From Aulostomus chinensis (lineage: Eukaryota; Chordata; Actinopteri; Syngnathiformes; Aulostomidae), in assembly GCA_037954235.1 (NCBI GenBank), contig JBBMOA010000007.1, positions 28,888,957 to 28,952,956 on the forward strand: DNA of 64,000 nt, written 5' to 3'. A model generated the notes under the pieces. That model was not told where the DNA came from and searched no databases. It saw nothing but the letters and a program-made list of their open reading frames with translations. Positions 12,979 through 26,300 of this stretch are shown piece after piece (position 1 is the stretch's first letter; each line of letters starts with the position of its first letter). A program made the translations under genes and the position numbers.

Positions 12979-15836
12979 CTCCCAACAGTCCCACATCCCA
13001 GCGACTCCGGAGCTGAAACTCTCCCAGACATTCATGTTTTCTGTCTTTTCCAGTTGATGTTGAACTTTGATAAACTCTGAGGGAACATCACCTCTCAGCT
13101 TGCTTTTATTTGTACAAGGTGATGCTGAGGGACGGCCTTCGGTTGCAGGCTGTTAACAAAGGTGGAAACAAGAAAGTTAGGAAGTTGTAAAACCCTGGTA
13201 TGCTGCCTCTGAAAACCCACGTCCTTCATGGATGTTAAAGCCCGATAAGGACATTTGTTGTGAATTTTGTCACAAGCGTGTTCATGCTGTTGTCAGAACA
13301 GTGGTGATTATGTGGAGGAACACCTGGCAGGCTGCTGTAACCCTATTCTGATGGGACTTTGGGACGCTTCCTTGTTCTGAGGAGAGTCAAGTCAATTAGA
13401 AAAGACAGGGTCTGTTTTTTTAAGACCGTATCACCGATCATACCAGGGGTTAGTAGCAGGTTAGTTAGAATGCAACGCCAGTCAAAAGAATCGCAAATTT
13501 ACCCTCACGCAGGCTTCCTGGTGTGGTGCTGGTGTCTGAGTGCTCACCACGCACTGGAATTGACTTTGTTTGTCTGGTGCCACCATGTCATTTTCCCACT
13601 GCAGTGCAAAGCACTCATATTGTCTGGAGATCGCCTTGGATTTAATGGCAGTGCTAACAAAATGATAATGTCCGTTTACATCTGAATGGGTGGATGTTTC
13701 AGGGCTTGAATTTGTCAGCAGGAAATCCTACCGAGGGGCGGCGAGGCTAAGAGCTTCCTGGGCGCTGGGAGCAGAAATTCCTCCTTAATATTCATGAAGA
13801 CTGTCAAGATATCTGTGTTTGATACCGTGAGCCAGCTGAGGTGTAGATGCGCCACAGTGAGGCTCGCACCGCCGCGTGTCTGCAGCAACAAGTATCCCAT
13901 CCATCTTTTTCATGCATTCATTTATTCAGGGGAGGTTTTGCTGAGCAGGCAGACTCTGTTTCAGCATTTACAGTTACACACTTTCCCACCAGGGATCCTC
14001 CCAGTCCAACCACAGTCTCCTCCCACTGGTGCGATGGGGGATGCAGCACCCTGCTGAAGGGCACCTTGATGAATGTTAGATTTCAAGAAATGAACCAGAA
14101 ACCCTCGTTTATTTTGCACAATCAGACTTCCGAAGCAGGTGGGGTTGTTGACTCTGCTGCTCCGCCTCAAAGTCACGCTCATGCTGAGGCGTCAGGTTTC
14201 TGACCCACGCTACCGCATCTCAAGGCTAAGATCATCACAACCGTCTTAATATAGAGCTCAAACAAATAATTGATTAGTCGATCAAGGGTTAGGAAGGATC
14301 AGAGCCTGTTGTACATAATTGATGACCAAATCTGTTCTTTTTCAAGTTAAATATCAGCTTGCTGGAGCCAGATTTGTTGTTCTCATTCATGAGTAACAGC
14401 GAATGAGGGGTCTTTATATTCGGACGCTTGGATTACCAAAGATTTTGAACGTGTCACTTGGGGTTGTGGAGGAATTTTGATAAGTGTTTGTCAAATCTTT
14501 TTGCCTTTTTCTACTAAACGATTCCTGGATTAATCAAGAAAAGAACCTGCGGAATAATCAGTGATGGGCTAGCGGTTAGCCCCGGCGCTGCGGTGATAGA
14601 ATGTCCTCTAAGAAATGGTGATAATCTGCGTTGAGAACGCTTGGAGGAGGTTTGGAACCTGCAGGAGGAAACTTAAACGTGGAATGCAAATTGGGGCTGG
14701 AGGACTGATTTGGGTAAATCCATAGACTGACAGTTAGATACAGAAATGCACTGCAAACCGTATGAATGCTCCTGTCCTGCCTGGTTTGATTCGGATCTTC
14801 AGACTTCCTCTTTTTGTCTGCACCAGAATAGCAGGAGATCCCCTGGACCGCGACCAAACGCGACCCTTCTGCCCTCCGTTTGTAGTGTGAAATTGCTTTT
14901 TTGGAACCGGTTACAGGAAGTTACGTCAGACTTTAGTCATCCTTGAGATGTTCTTCCCTGCGAGTTTTGTGACTGAAGGAGCTTTTGAGTGGAAGTGTGG
15001 AAAAGATGGTGGTTGGAGTAAATAAGGTGGTGATTTATTTGGGAACCTTTGTTCTATACTTGATCGTTCATGTGTGATCCGAATAAAAAGAGCGTTTTGC
15101 TTTTTTTCTCCCCTAGAACATCATCATATTTGTAGTAACACAGCTTCTACTTTAGTACAATTACTTCACTTCTCCTACGGTTCAGCACATTTAAGCCTTC
15201 ACAGTACTTAGGAGCATAATTTGACCATAAGCTAATATTTGGCCCAGAAATATCAGTGGAAGGAATATTTGGATCCATCTGAGCTTCTCCCTTTATTTTC
15301 TGTCTTCCAGAACATTTCCCTGCCCGACTGTGCGAATTCCCTCTTTACTTTTATAAAACAAAAGATTAGTGGACAGAACAAATCTCTCTTTTTTTTCCTG
15401 GAAAGTTTGTCACTTACATGCTCAAGCGAAGAAACACCCTCCTATGGAATAACAATTTTGCACTCGTTGGTATTCACCTCTACCTGTTGTAATTGTACTG
15501 GCTCTAATCTAAATTACTTCAGTCACGGAAATGAATTTACTGAAGTATACAGGCTGCAAAAAAGAAAAATACTTTGCAGCGGTGCCTTTTAAACTGGAGC
15601 AAACAGACCCAACAAATGTGCTTATTTATTCATAGACATAACTTCATTTCCATATAAATGTCTGTGACCTATGGGAGCCTTGTTTGTTGTTTAGATTTGG
15701 TCGGAGAAGACAAACAAAAATCTAATTTCTTGGCTGCTTTTCCTCTTTCAGGGGAAGCATGTGGCCATTATTTCTCTCTGCTAGGTATTCTTTCACTGTC
15801 TACATGTCTGATTTTGCAACATGCTTTTTCAAATAG

Positions 15837-15837
<1 letters not shown>

Positions 15838-15907
<70 letters not shown>
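15838..15907 (+). repeat. (TG)n microsatellite, 70 bp
   Basis: About 35 uninterrupted TG units, the longest dinucleotide tract in the window. It is likely to be highly polymorphic. A shorter (TG)n follows near 16003-16018. Confidence 0.95.
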
Positions 15908-15909
<2 letters not shown>

Positions 15910-16937
15910 AGACTTTGATAATATTGACTAACAGATGTCATTGTGTTTCTGCTCACTCTTGCCGCCGCTGCATCTCTCGGTACCCACGGTGGAGCTTTTT
16001 TTTTGTGTGTGTGTGTGTGACAGAAACATAAAATGGCTCACTTCTTTGGCAGATGGTTTTTCTCCTAAAATGGAACTCGAGCAATGAATAACACAATGAA
16101 TATTAAGTTGTTTATTGGGCTCAGCAGCGCACAAGACGCTGCCAAAATTGTCCCCGTCACAGAGGAGCTCATATCGAAAGCAGCGATTTGTGTGATGCAA
16201 TATCAGAATTAGGGAGAGCGTCGTGGGATCAGTTGTGTTTAGATGAGGTGCCAAAGAGGAGCGCTAGCAAGCAGGGTGATTCTTTGTATTGAAGATACTG
16301 TCAGTGCTGGAGTCAAGATCACCCCCAGCAGGGCTGAAACCGTTGGCTTTCTGTCAGGAGATGATGCTGTAAGGGTTTGTGAGTGCTGCAGCATCATCTG
16401 CTCTTAATTCAAGCCTCGACTGGTGCGCGTAGTTAGATTAACCGGAGAGATGATTCATTATGAGCCATTACTTCTCTTAATCCAATAATGAGCCTGAAAT
16501 CAACAGGCTTCTGTGTCTGGATGTCAAGTCTGAGTAACTCATGCTGTGACATTATCATCGCTACTTCAACTAGAAGTCATTTCAATTAAAGTGGCTTTAA
16601 TGAGTTATTTATTAAAAAGGCACGTGCGTCATGGGGAAGAGGCTCCTGCTCGCGGTGAACTCTCAATAGCTGCAGTCTCCCTCTGCTCTCTGACCAACCC
16701 TGGCTCCTCACCGTTTTGTGCCTCACAGCCTTTCACTTACATGAAACAAAGGGAGCACCATGGTACGATCCTGAAACCCCACAGCTGAAACAAAACACTC
16801 AAACATGAGCGACCCTTCACATGACGACCAGAACTCTTCAAGGAGCCAGACTGGCAAACTTTTACTTCTTTATTTATTTTCTTCTGGCCGATTTTCTGTT
16901 TTTCTCCTTTCCGTGACATTCTGCAGTGTGAGGCGTC

Positions 16938-18613
16938 ATGCGGCTGATGTGGAAGTCCATGGACAAGATGAGGTGTTTCAGGAAACGAGCCTTGCTGCCC
17001 TTCCTCGGCTTCCTCGTCACCCTCCTGCTGTTTCTGAACCTTTACATGGATGATGGCTATGTGCTGGTAGGCGTCGCCCCGCTAAGGTGTTGGGTACCAG
17101 CATATCCTCCCCCCAAATACAACAACTCCTTTGCCTGAATTCGTTCTTCCATTTTTTTTGTTTTTTTCCCCCCTCTGTTGTGATTTAGGAGGCTGAAAAA
17201 CGTCAGCTTGGAGAGACGCTGATGCATCCTGCGAGCTCTGACAGATACATGCACACGTTCAGAGATCTGTCCAATTTCTCGGGGACCATTAACGTGACCT
17301 ATCGCTACCTTGCAGGATTTCCTTTGCCACGCAAAAGTAGGTACTGAAACCATGACGGTTGTAGTTGTCGAGGCCTAAAAACATATTTTACTGATTGGAT
17401 GGTGAAGTACTTTTCACGCACATGTGAATAATTTGTTTTCACAGAGTATCTCACCATTGGACTGTCTTCAGTCAAGAGAAGAAGAGGGAACTACCTCATG
17501 GAGACGATCAAATCCATCTTCGATCAGTCCAGTTACGAGGAACTGAAAGAGATTGTGGTTGTGGTCCACCTGGCAGACTTCGACCTGGTCTGGTGTGAGA
17601 ACCTGGTACAAGAAATCACCAGGAAGTTTTCCCACCACATCATAGCTGGGCGCCTCCTGGTGATCCAGGCTCCAGAGGAGTACTATCCATCTCTGGACGG
17701 GTTGAAAAGGAACTACAATGACCCCGAGGACCGAGTCCGTTTCCGCTCCAAGCAGAACGTAGACTACGCTTTCCTCCTCAACTTCTGCACAAACCTCTCT
17801 CACTTCTACATGATGTTAGAAGACGACGTGCGATGCTCCAGGAACTTTCTGACGGCGCTGAAGAAGGTGATCACCTCCCGAGAAGGTTCCTACTGGGTGA
17901 TGCTGGAGTTCTCCAAGCTGGGCTACATCGGTAAGCTGTACCACTCCAGAGACCTGCCGCGTCTGGCTCACTTCCTCCTCATGTTCTACCAGGAAATGCC
18001 CTGCGACTGGCTCCTCATCCACTTCAGGGGTCTGCTGGCCCAGAAGGATGTGATCCGCTTCAAGCCCTCGCTGTTCCAGCACATGGGCTACTACTCCTCC
18101 TACAAAGGAGCGGAGAACAAACTGAAAGACGACGACTTTGAGGAGGACTCCATAGACATTCCTGACAACCCTCCTGCCAGCCTTTACACAAACATCAACG
18201 TCTTTGAGAACTATGACGCCACCAAGGCTTACAGCAGTATTGTCGATGAATACTTCTGGGGGAAGCCTCCGTGCACTGGGGACTTCTTTATGATAATCTT
18301 TAATAAATCAACTAAAATCAGCAGGATTAAAATTGTGACAGGTACTGAGGACCGACAGAATGACATTCTTCACCACGGTGCTCTGGAAGTAGGGCAGAAG
18401 TCTGTGGAAAGCAAACAGGGGAGGCAGTGTGCATCCTACATCACACTGGGAGAATTTAAGGCTGGAAACATTGAGGTTAACAATGTGGATCACAAGATCG
18501 GCTTTGACATTGAGTGTGTGCGCATTGTAGTGACCGCCAGCCAGAGAGAATGGCTCATCGTAAGAACTATCAGTTTATGGACCACACAGCCGGTGAGCCA
18601 GTTACTGAAGTGA
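16938..18613 (+). CDS. mgat4c: Alpha-1,3-mannosyl-glycoprotein 4-beta-N-acetylglucosaminyltransferase C (GnT-IVC)
   Basis: Complete gene with three coding exons: 16938-17066, 17189-17336 and 17445-18613. Both introns are GT-AG, phases close, and the product is 481 aa, close to the usual ~478 aa. It is a Golgi type II membrane protein. A short basic N-terminus (FRKR, about residues 14-17) precedes one hydrophobic segment at about 18-37, then a luminal stem and a glycosyltransferase family 54 domain. MLEDDV (about 216-221) is a DxD-like nucleotide-sugar/metal site, and LEFSKLGYIGKLYH, MPCDWL and FQHMGYYSSYKG are family-typical. The family transfers GlcNAc from UDP-GlcNAc to core mannose of N-glycans. 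GnT-IVC relatives include avian GnT-VI, so the exact acceptor is uncertain. The start was chosen because it aligns with the conserved DKMRC region just after an acceptor (ends 16926), so upstream untranslated exons are expected. No breaks are seen. Confidence 0.95.
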
Positions 18614-19013
18614 CTGAGGATCTTTGTGAACGTGCCATCTGTATGTGCAGCATTTGGATGCGTTTGCTATAAGTTGGTTTTGGACTTCTGCTTGGAAGCT
18701 ATTTACGAAATTAAACACAATCCATGTTTTCTTGGGTTCAGACTGTATGTTCTCAGTGTGACTTCTCCTTATGTGTTAAGAACAACCACGATGTGGGGCC
18801 TTTATACTTATCCTCATTTTCCAAGGTTAAAAATCTAAAATTGATCATATTCTCCTGGCCTCGTCCTCTTTTGTCACGAGACCAAAGCTCGAAAGCAACA
18901 ATTCACTCTCGATGTGTCGTCTTGAGCGCTCACAATCCTGTTTCAGATGCAGAAAAATTCCAGCGACGTATTTTCACCAGCGTGGCGACTACAAAGCAAA
19001 CATCCTGAATAAA
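18614..19013 (+). other. mgat4c 3' UTR with poly(A) signal
   Basis: The first canonical AATAAA downstream of the mgat4c stop on the plus strand is at 19008-19013. A second, GCAATAAAC, lies near 19236-19241. Either could end the transcript. No other gene lies between. Confidence 0.5.
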
Positions 19014-19249
19014 GGAGTTATGGATTTTGTTGGACGATGCCCTTGAGGGGTAGTTTCGCACAGTGGAGTTGTCGCTGCTGCTTGGTTGAGCGGGTCACCT
19101 TCGGTTTCAAGCTCAATACACGTGGCTGGCTCTTTCTGCACCCTGGGTCACAAACACCTGTTGATGAGAACTCACACACGGAACAAAACACTTTTTGGGT
19201 GAAGTGTAACTTTTTATTGCTGAATTTGAGCTGCAGCAATAAACAACTT

Positions 19250-22030
19250 GGATATGTGTTGTTTTATTACCTCAGACATTTTTCAAGGTGGCTTTCAGAC
19301 CTCCTGAATTCTGCTTTGCAGTGATCAGAGGGGAGAAAAACTCAAGAAACCAAATGGGAACCCACCTTTTTTTTTTTTTCAAATTCATTCTCCCTGGCTT
19401 AAATAGATTTCTCGCTTTCTTATAGTTTCTAAGTTTGAACATTATTGACAGCAGATCCTCTTCACACCAAAAAAAAAAAAAAAAAAAAATCTGTTTTAAG
19501 TATCCAAAACTGAAAATTCAGTTTGAGGTGAAAGTCAAACCTGGAAACAGCACCAACGTATGAAGTCCAGCTCCCAACCAGAAGGCGAGAAAATGCAGGG
19601 GATGTTCCGTGTTGGGTTATTGATTCGAAACAAATGAGCCACCGTGCCATCAAGCCCATTCCAAATGAAGATCCATGCGATTCCTTTCAAACTCCGAGGG
19701 GTGAATGAATCTGCTTCAGAAGACCAGCCTCCAACTCAGATCTTGATTCTCCTAAGAGACGCGGCAGCACTCGACCCAGCAGCTGGACTTCTCATGTAAC
19801 GCTTGTCAACAGCCTCACGTCATTTGCCGGCCTCCTGTATTAATTCGGAACATCTGCTGAGTTTCACGCAGAATTATTCTGGGCTTGGATTTCCTTCAAA
19901 GATGAATTTTGTTTTGTACACTTTGCTGCCATCTGGTGGTGAGAGGGGAGAACATCCTGCTGACAGGAGCTTGATGAAAGTGTTGCACAGGAGCTTTCAT
20001 AAATTCAGCCTCCTATTTCTAAAACATGACGGAGTGACACGTTTGGCTCATTAGCTCCGCCCATTTCCCCAGTCGTAGCCCTGCTTGAAATGCCCTGAAA
20101 CTACTTCTACTGTCCTTGGAAATGATTTTAAGAATGCTGTTAATCTTCTACGCTTCACTTAAACTGATATTTTCTTTTATTTTCTGTTTTTTTTTTGGGG
20201 GGGGGGGTATTAAAACAGCAATGATGCTCAGCCCAAACCATGATCCTAAAACCCTGATACAAACCAAACTGTGGATGTAGCGAACTGTTCTACTGCCTGT
20301 ATTTCTACAGGTTATTACATTTGAATGTAACAATTAGACGCTCAATTTAACCTTAACTGTGATTAAATTAACTTACATTTGCCAGTGGCAGGGACCTATT
20401 GTCATTCTGGCTGATAATTACATTTTAGGGGCACAATTAGATGCTCAGTCAATTCCATTTAAGTTTAAAATTGACTTTATTTAACTGGAGCTCCTGAAAT
20501 GAAAGCTCTCAGTCTCTCTAAAGTGATGAGAGCAAACGCTGACATTTGCAGGATGAGCCCCTGCCCAGCCGTTGTGTGTTTGTCGTCCTCGGGTCTGAGA
20601 GGGATGAAGGTGTCATCTGTGCTTGCAGCCTTCGCTCTGTTTGTCCCCCTCAGGTTCTGCCAGATTATAGCAGGTGGCCTGGCTGCAGATGGAGCCAAAC
20701 CCAAAATGATTTCATCCCCCAGAAGAGAGCCGACTTCGTCCAACCTCAGTCGGAGTGCCTGACTTCATCAGATGCTCATCTGGTGTGTCTCTGACTTTTT
20801 GAGACAACACTTCCACTGAATTTTCTGCCTCTTGGATTTTGATGCATATTTCGCTTCCCACACGGTTTGTTTTTTTTGTTGCCTTCACTGATTTCTTATA
20901 TCTGTCCCCAGGTGGTCTGCTCTGCTCTCATGCCTTCCGGTCTGATGAAATCTCCTTAATCTTATTTCTCAGTTCATTATATTCTCTACCTCCTTTTCTT
21001 TCTTCCTCCCACCAATTTCCCATAGCCAATCTGAATTAATCTCCTGTCATTCTTGAGAATAAACACGTGGATGTCTTCTGCAGGCAGTGACGGTGCAGTC
21101 AAGGATGTTCTGACTGTCACAAAAGCACACGATCAGTCTAGATTTGATGTGAAGGAACCACCATTTCCTCTGAAGGTTCTTGGTTACTTGTTTCAATCAG
21201 GGAACGTCCTGTTCCTCCCAGAGAAGACGTACAATCGGCTGGATAAAACACTCTCAGTCCATCGGCTCGGAGCCTCAACACCACCACCCCTCCCTCCCCC
21301 TCCAGTGAGCGCAGTAATCGATGTGTGTGCGGAACAGATATAAGATACAGATAAAAATACAAATAAAACAACTTGAGGGCACTTAGAGAGCTCTTTATAC
21401 CTCCACCAGGTCACCCCAGCTACACCCAATGTTTAAAAAATTCAGGGGTTTTTTGCTGTTAAAATGGATCTCGCCCCAAATTCCCTTCTCCCCATGCAAC
21501 ACAGCTCCAAACAGGAGGAACCTAGAATACACATCTACAGTAACAATTCCTTTCTTCTTCTTTTTTTAATTTCAATTAAGAAGTATGCAATTACTTTATA
21601 CCAGTTCAAGTGACATAGAAAGAGGAAATGAATACTTCAATCAGAAAAGAATACATGAAGATATGATATGGAAAAAAGAAAATCGTCAAGACTTTTTAAA
21701 AAATAAAATAAAGAAGGTTGTTTGTCAAAGTGACAGACATTTTTTCCCTTTCAAGCAACGTATTGGAGTGAGTACTTGATGCTTCCATGGCTCTCTAGTC
21801 GGTTACAAAATGCAGGGAAACAAAATACCACTACTTTTCCCTTTGAAATCCTTTTACACAGTCAGTTAAAGGAATATTTTTTAGCTTTGCTTCTATTTTT
21901 CAGTGTTTTATATTGAAGTCATGGTAGTATTATGATTATAATAATATATTCAACTAATAAAAGGACAATACAGAACTCAGATGATGAGGAGGGGAAGTTA
22001 ATAAACGTAGTTTGAAGAATAGGACATTTT
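19250..22030. other. Intergenic spacer between mgat4c and rnf141
   Basis: I see no gene. The stretch has homopolymer tracts (a T run at 19368-19379, an A run near 19470-19488, T then an 11-G run near 20188-20207) and many short chance ORFs with no recognisable family or paired splice sites. Confidence 0.55.
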
Positions 22031-22034
22031 ACAA

Positions 22035-22480
22035 ACGCGATGACGCCAATCCACCGTTCACGTCGCACGGCTACGACGTCACTATCCGGCGACTGTCTTA
22101 GTGTCAACAGACAGAAGCTAACAGCGGTGCTGTTGTGCCGTGTGGACTCCAACTGCTGTCTTCCATGTTGACATTTTGGTAAGACACGTCTTTCCCCCTA
22201 CGACCGCAGACCTTCATGGCCACGCACACCGGCACGGAGGTCCGGGCTTCTTTCGTGTCGTGTTTCAAGCAGAGTCGTGGTAACTGTCGTTAGCAAGCTG
22301 CTGCTCAAACTACGTCGCTAATTTGTGGTGTAGATCAACTCCGCCTGTGGCTCGAGGTAATAGTGACATTCCCATGAGAGAGACTGTCTTCTCAAACTAG
22401 TTTTGTGGTTTTATTAACTTATAAACAGCGACTCGTCCTGAAGGTCAGAGGACACTCGATTATCACCGTCAATATGTCTG
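22035..22480 (+). promoter_or_regulatory. Candidate rnf141 promoter and untranslated first exon
   Basis: This is a CpG-richer patch about 1 kb upstream of the rnf141 start codon. It has a CCAAT box (GCCAAT, 22045-22050) and a CRE-like GACGTCA (22075-22081), and no TATA box. A donor-like GTAAGA at 22480-22485 could close an untranslated exon 1, joined to an acceptor such as TTTAAATCCCAG (ends 23272) before the coding start. A TATA-less CpG promoter fits a broadly expressed RING gene. The exon borders are inferred. Confidence 0.4.
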
Positions 22481-23339
22481 TAAGAACGCCGAACATTAGA
22501 TTTTCCTTTCCCTTTCTTTCCTTTTCTTTGATTCCGTTGGAGGTTGAATTGTAAGGCTCGGTCCAGTTGGTTATCGCTTCTGCTAACGGTTCCACTGCCG
22601 GTCAGGTCCGCTCGGTTCAGATGAACTGGGTCATGAGCAAGTTCCTCCACGGACAGCTCACATTAGCTAACAGGTCCTGGGACTGGTCCAGTCCTTCACC
22701 CAGCAGTGACGCCCCCCGGCAGGCCCGCTGTGCTCTCTGTCGGTCTCCTGGGTTTTAACCACTTCTTTTATTCTCTCCAAGGCTTTAAAATGAAACGTCA
22801 CATTTCCACAGCGTGACAAAGCTTGGAAAACCTGCTTCACATTGGAAAGCTCTCGAATGTGTCGGGGGTCGTGATGATACCGTGTTGTTTCAGTGACACT
22901 CTACTGTTTGTCCAAGGGAGCCGAATGTATTTTTTGTCCTTTTTCCTTGAAAATTTGCTTTACAAATACTTCCCTGAGAGTATGTTGCATGTGTTTGAGT
23001 TCAGCCCACTGAGGAAAATGTGTTGAGGGTTGATTGTTCTTTCATACATGTTCGTGTCGTCATGAATGTTTCGTTGAATATGCGCCAGTAACTAATGACA
23101 TGGATTTCTGTTTATTTTTGTGTGTAAACAGATGTCTGAGTGAATATTTAGTCAGGAAAAGTCATGGAAATGTTCGGTATGTGCACAACGTGTACAAACG
23201 CAGCCTCCGCCTGAGCTGAGTACACAAAGTACTTCAAAACATACCACTTACCTCCACCTGTTTAAATCCCAGCAGGCTCAGCAGCCCTGAATGAGGTGCA
23301 GACTTCTGGTGCAGTTTTTGAAGTGCCACTGCTGCTGGG

Positions 23340-26300
23340 ATGGGTCAGCAGATCTCAGGTCAGGCGGTGATGACCCGTCTGCCTGAGAAACTGGTGAAGC
23401 ATGCCGGGCTCGTTCGAGACAGCGGCTATCTGACCTACGAGGAGTTTCTAGCCAGAGTGGCTGAGCTTAATGATGTGTAAGTCCCACGATGTCCATTTCT
23501 AATCATGACTCTTTAACCGTTTGACAGAAATCCAGAACACGATGGGGGATCATCATCGTCATGGTTACCCTCAGCCAAAAGCCAATTTTTACTTTGGATT
23601 TTGGATTATTGCCGAAAATAAGATTTGCAGTTAACAAAATGAATGAGACAAATTTGGTTTTGCAAGATGATCTTCATTAATAGATAACTTTTATTATGTT
23701 TGAAGCATGAAAGCATTTATTAGAAGTACCATGCTCACCGCAGGTACGTGACTCCCACATAACCTCAACTAGCTTCTTCAGTTTTCTATGTCTTGATGTC
23801 TGTAGTCTTGTTTAGCCTCTGTTAGCATCGGCCATTTTCAAGACATGTAAATGCTTCTAAATTTTCATCCATCCATCAGCAGAGTTCAATCTAAAGTTCA
23901 GCTTAGATTCGTTTTAGAATTCCATCCATCCATCCATCCATCCATCCATCCATCCATCCATCCATCCATCCATCCATCCCAGCAGCCTTCCCCCTGGACA
24001 GGTCACCAGTCCATGGCAGGGCCAACACATACAGACAGACAACCATTGGCTCTCCCAGCCACGCCTACGGTCAATTTAGAGTCTGGATTAACCTGGTCCC
24101 TCTTGATGTCTTTGGACTGTGGAGGAAGCTGGAGTACCAGAGAGAACCCAGCAGGAACAGGGAGAACATGGAGACTCACCCAGAAAGACCCCGTGCTGCA
24201 GCCGGGGCTCCACCCACAACCTTCTTGATGGGGGGCACAGGGAGGACCACTGCTCCACCGTGCTGCCCCCATGGACATCTATCTGAATCATGACAGAAAT
24301 CAGAACAAAAAACCCCTAGAAAAACATTGACTTGATGATGATAGAGCAGCACGTTCCACAATGCTGATTATTGTCTTCCTTTTTTTTGTGATGAAAATGG
24401 TTTTGTTTGTGCATAAACTTTTTTTTTTTTTCCTACTGTAACAAACGGCAGTAAAGAATGACTTTTCTTTCTGAAAATGTTCTCCGTCCTCTGCTTGGCT
24501 TCACTCAGGACGGCTAAATTAGCGACTGGCCAGCAGAAGCACTTGCTGTTTGAGGTGCAGCCAGGATCTGATGCCACGGCCTTGTGGAAGGTGGCTGTCA
24601 GGGTCGTCTGTACCAAGGTGAGAGCAGCCAACGTTATCCACACACACATCAGCCCCCGCCAGGGTTTCTCTGATAAAGAGAGAGACGGAGATGTGGGCGG
24701 AAGGAATGTAGTTTTTTATAAGTGTATGAATCTCATGTGCATGTAAATAAACTGCCATAGCCTGGAGGTGCACCTTCAAGGACAGGAAGAATTCAGAACA
24801 GAAATGTTTTGAACCAAATCAGGACATTTTGTTTCTGGGCACCTTGAAACCGCCCTGTTAGACTTCTGTGTAGATGGTTGCATTATTCCTTTGGAATAAA
24901 CATCATTAAACTCAGATGAGAGGAGATTTCCGTGGTGACCCTCAGTGTGCAGCAGTGTGATGCTGTGTATCGGTGTGTCATGGAACTTTTTTAAATGCTG
25001 CCAGATCAACAAGGACAACGGTATGGTGGAAGCATCGCGCATCATGAACTTGTACCAGTTCATCCAGCTGTACCGGGACATCACGAGCCAGGCGGCTGAA
25101 GTGTTTACTGTAGAGGGCGCCACTGAGGGCCCGTCTGCCCAGCTCCCCACCACCGACTCCTGTCAGGCCAGCATGTGGATGGGCAGGTCAGTGCACACCA
25201 GCGCTGACGCAGTCACAGACCCCAAGACCAGCTGAGTAGTTACCTCAGTTCAACCTCGTCACAGTTTCATTTACAGTCAGCGTTTCATACTAAATATCCA
25301 CCGTGTGAACCCATGAGGCACACACACACACACACACACTCGCATGAAGTATCCATGGACAGTATTGCTGACAGCCAAAAACACCCTCTCCTACCATAAA
25401 TATTCTAGTAGTGGCTCATGAGCTTCTGCGAAGGGAGTCGAGCCTCTCGTGGAGGCACAACGAGCTTTGAAATAATCTCTTCATTTCCCGACTTTTATGG
25501 TTAAAAGTTGTCTTTAAATGTTTAGTTGTACGGTCAAGTAATTCTACAGTTACTGCGGTAACGATATGTGAACTGCCGTCTACAGCTTAGTCAGGAGTGA
25601 ATGCTTATTAACAGTGAGGTTACACTGCAGTATTAATAATCACAGGCATGTCACATAAAACAAAACTAATCCGAGGTGTAAACAGCAGGTTTACCGTTAT
25701 GTTGATAAATGTTGATGTGGATTTAGAACCGTCAGTTTGAGCTGCGATAAAAACATCCTCTGAGCTCTCAGGTGCTGGAGGGAAACACCAGCCTCCCACC
25801 TGCTGTCACACTGATGTCCCTCCTTGAAGCAGAGACGAGGCTGTCAAGGCTCCCATCTGTTTCCCAGTCTGTCCTCAAACTCTCAAAGACTTTCTGATCC
25901 TATTTAGTCCAGTTTGTTCCTCATACCCAGTCTGGAAGCAGGTGGCAGGCCGGGGCTGCTTAGTTTGGAACTCCAGCTGTTTATTGTGTATCTGCATCCA
26001 CCGGTTGAAGGCATCATGAAGACTCTGCTTGAGTCTGGGTCCACGTCATGTGTTTAGTTGGTAGTGCCATGTTCACTGTCTGACAGAGCGTTTGTTGACT
26101 CTCACACAGGTCCAATGCTACTTAATGTGTAGCTACTGCCATCTAGAGGCTCCTGTGTGTTACAACAAGGCAGTGACAGACTCCAGGCCATCTGCGCTAA
26201 CCAGCCCTGATTCCTCCTGAGGTTCCCCAGCCTGTATCCATGGGCCGCCTCTATATGTTTGTGTTGACCATGGACCCGGCCATGATTGGAGACCTTTTAA

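Larger units (their letters stand above)
1..16926. other. Gene-free stretch upstream of mgat4c
   Basis: No open reading frame here has both a recognisable protein family and plausible splice sites on either strand. The longer ORFs are short, low-complexity, or read through CA/GT repeats. The stretch could include untranslated 5' exons and introns of mgat4c, because the first coding exon of that gene is preceded by a splice acceptor. Recognisable contents are listed separately: a dispersed repeat near 130, poly-C tracts, CA, GT and AAG microsatellites, a GATA-motif cluster at 5684-5819 and a SINE copy at 11296-11664. Confidence 0.6.

Noticed and set aside
15658..15956. Long Cys/Val and Thr/His ORFs
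   Set aside because: Generated by the (TG)n tract. The same applies at 7320-7541, 10417-10677 and 39551-40067.
17468..18082. Minus-strand ORFs of 88-111 aa
   Set aside because: Antisense shadows of the long mgat4c exon 3.
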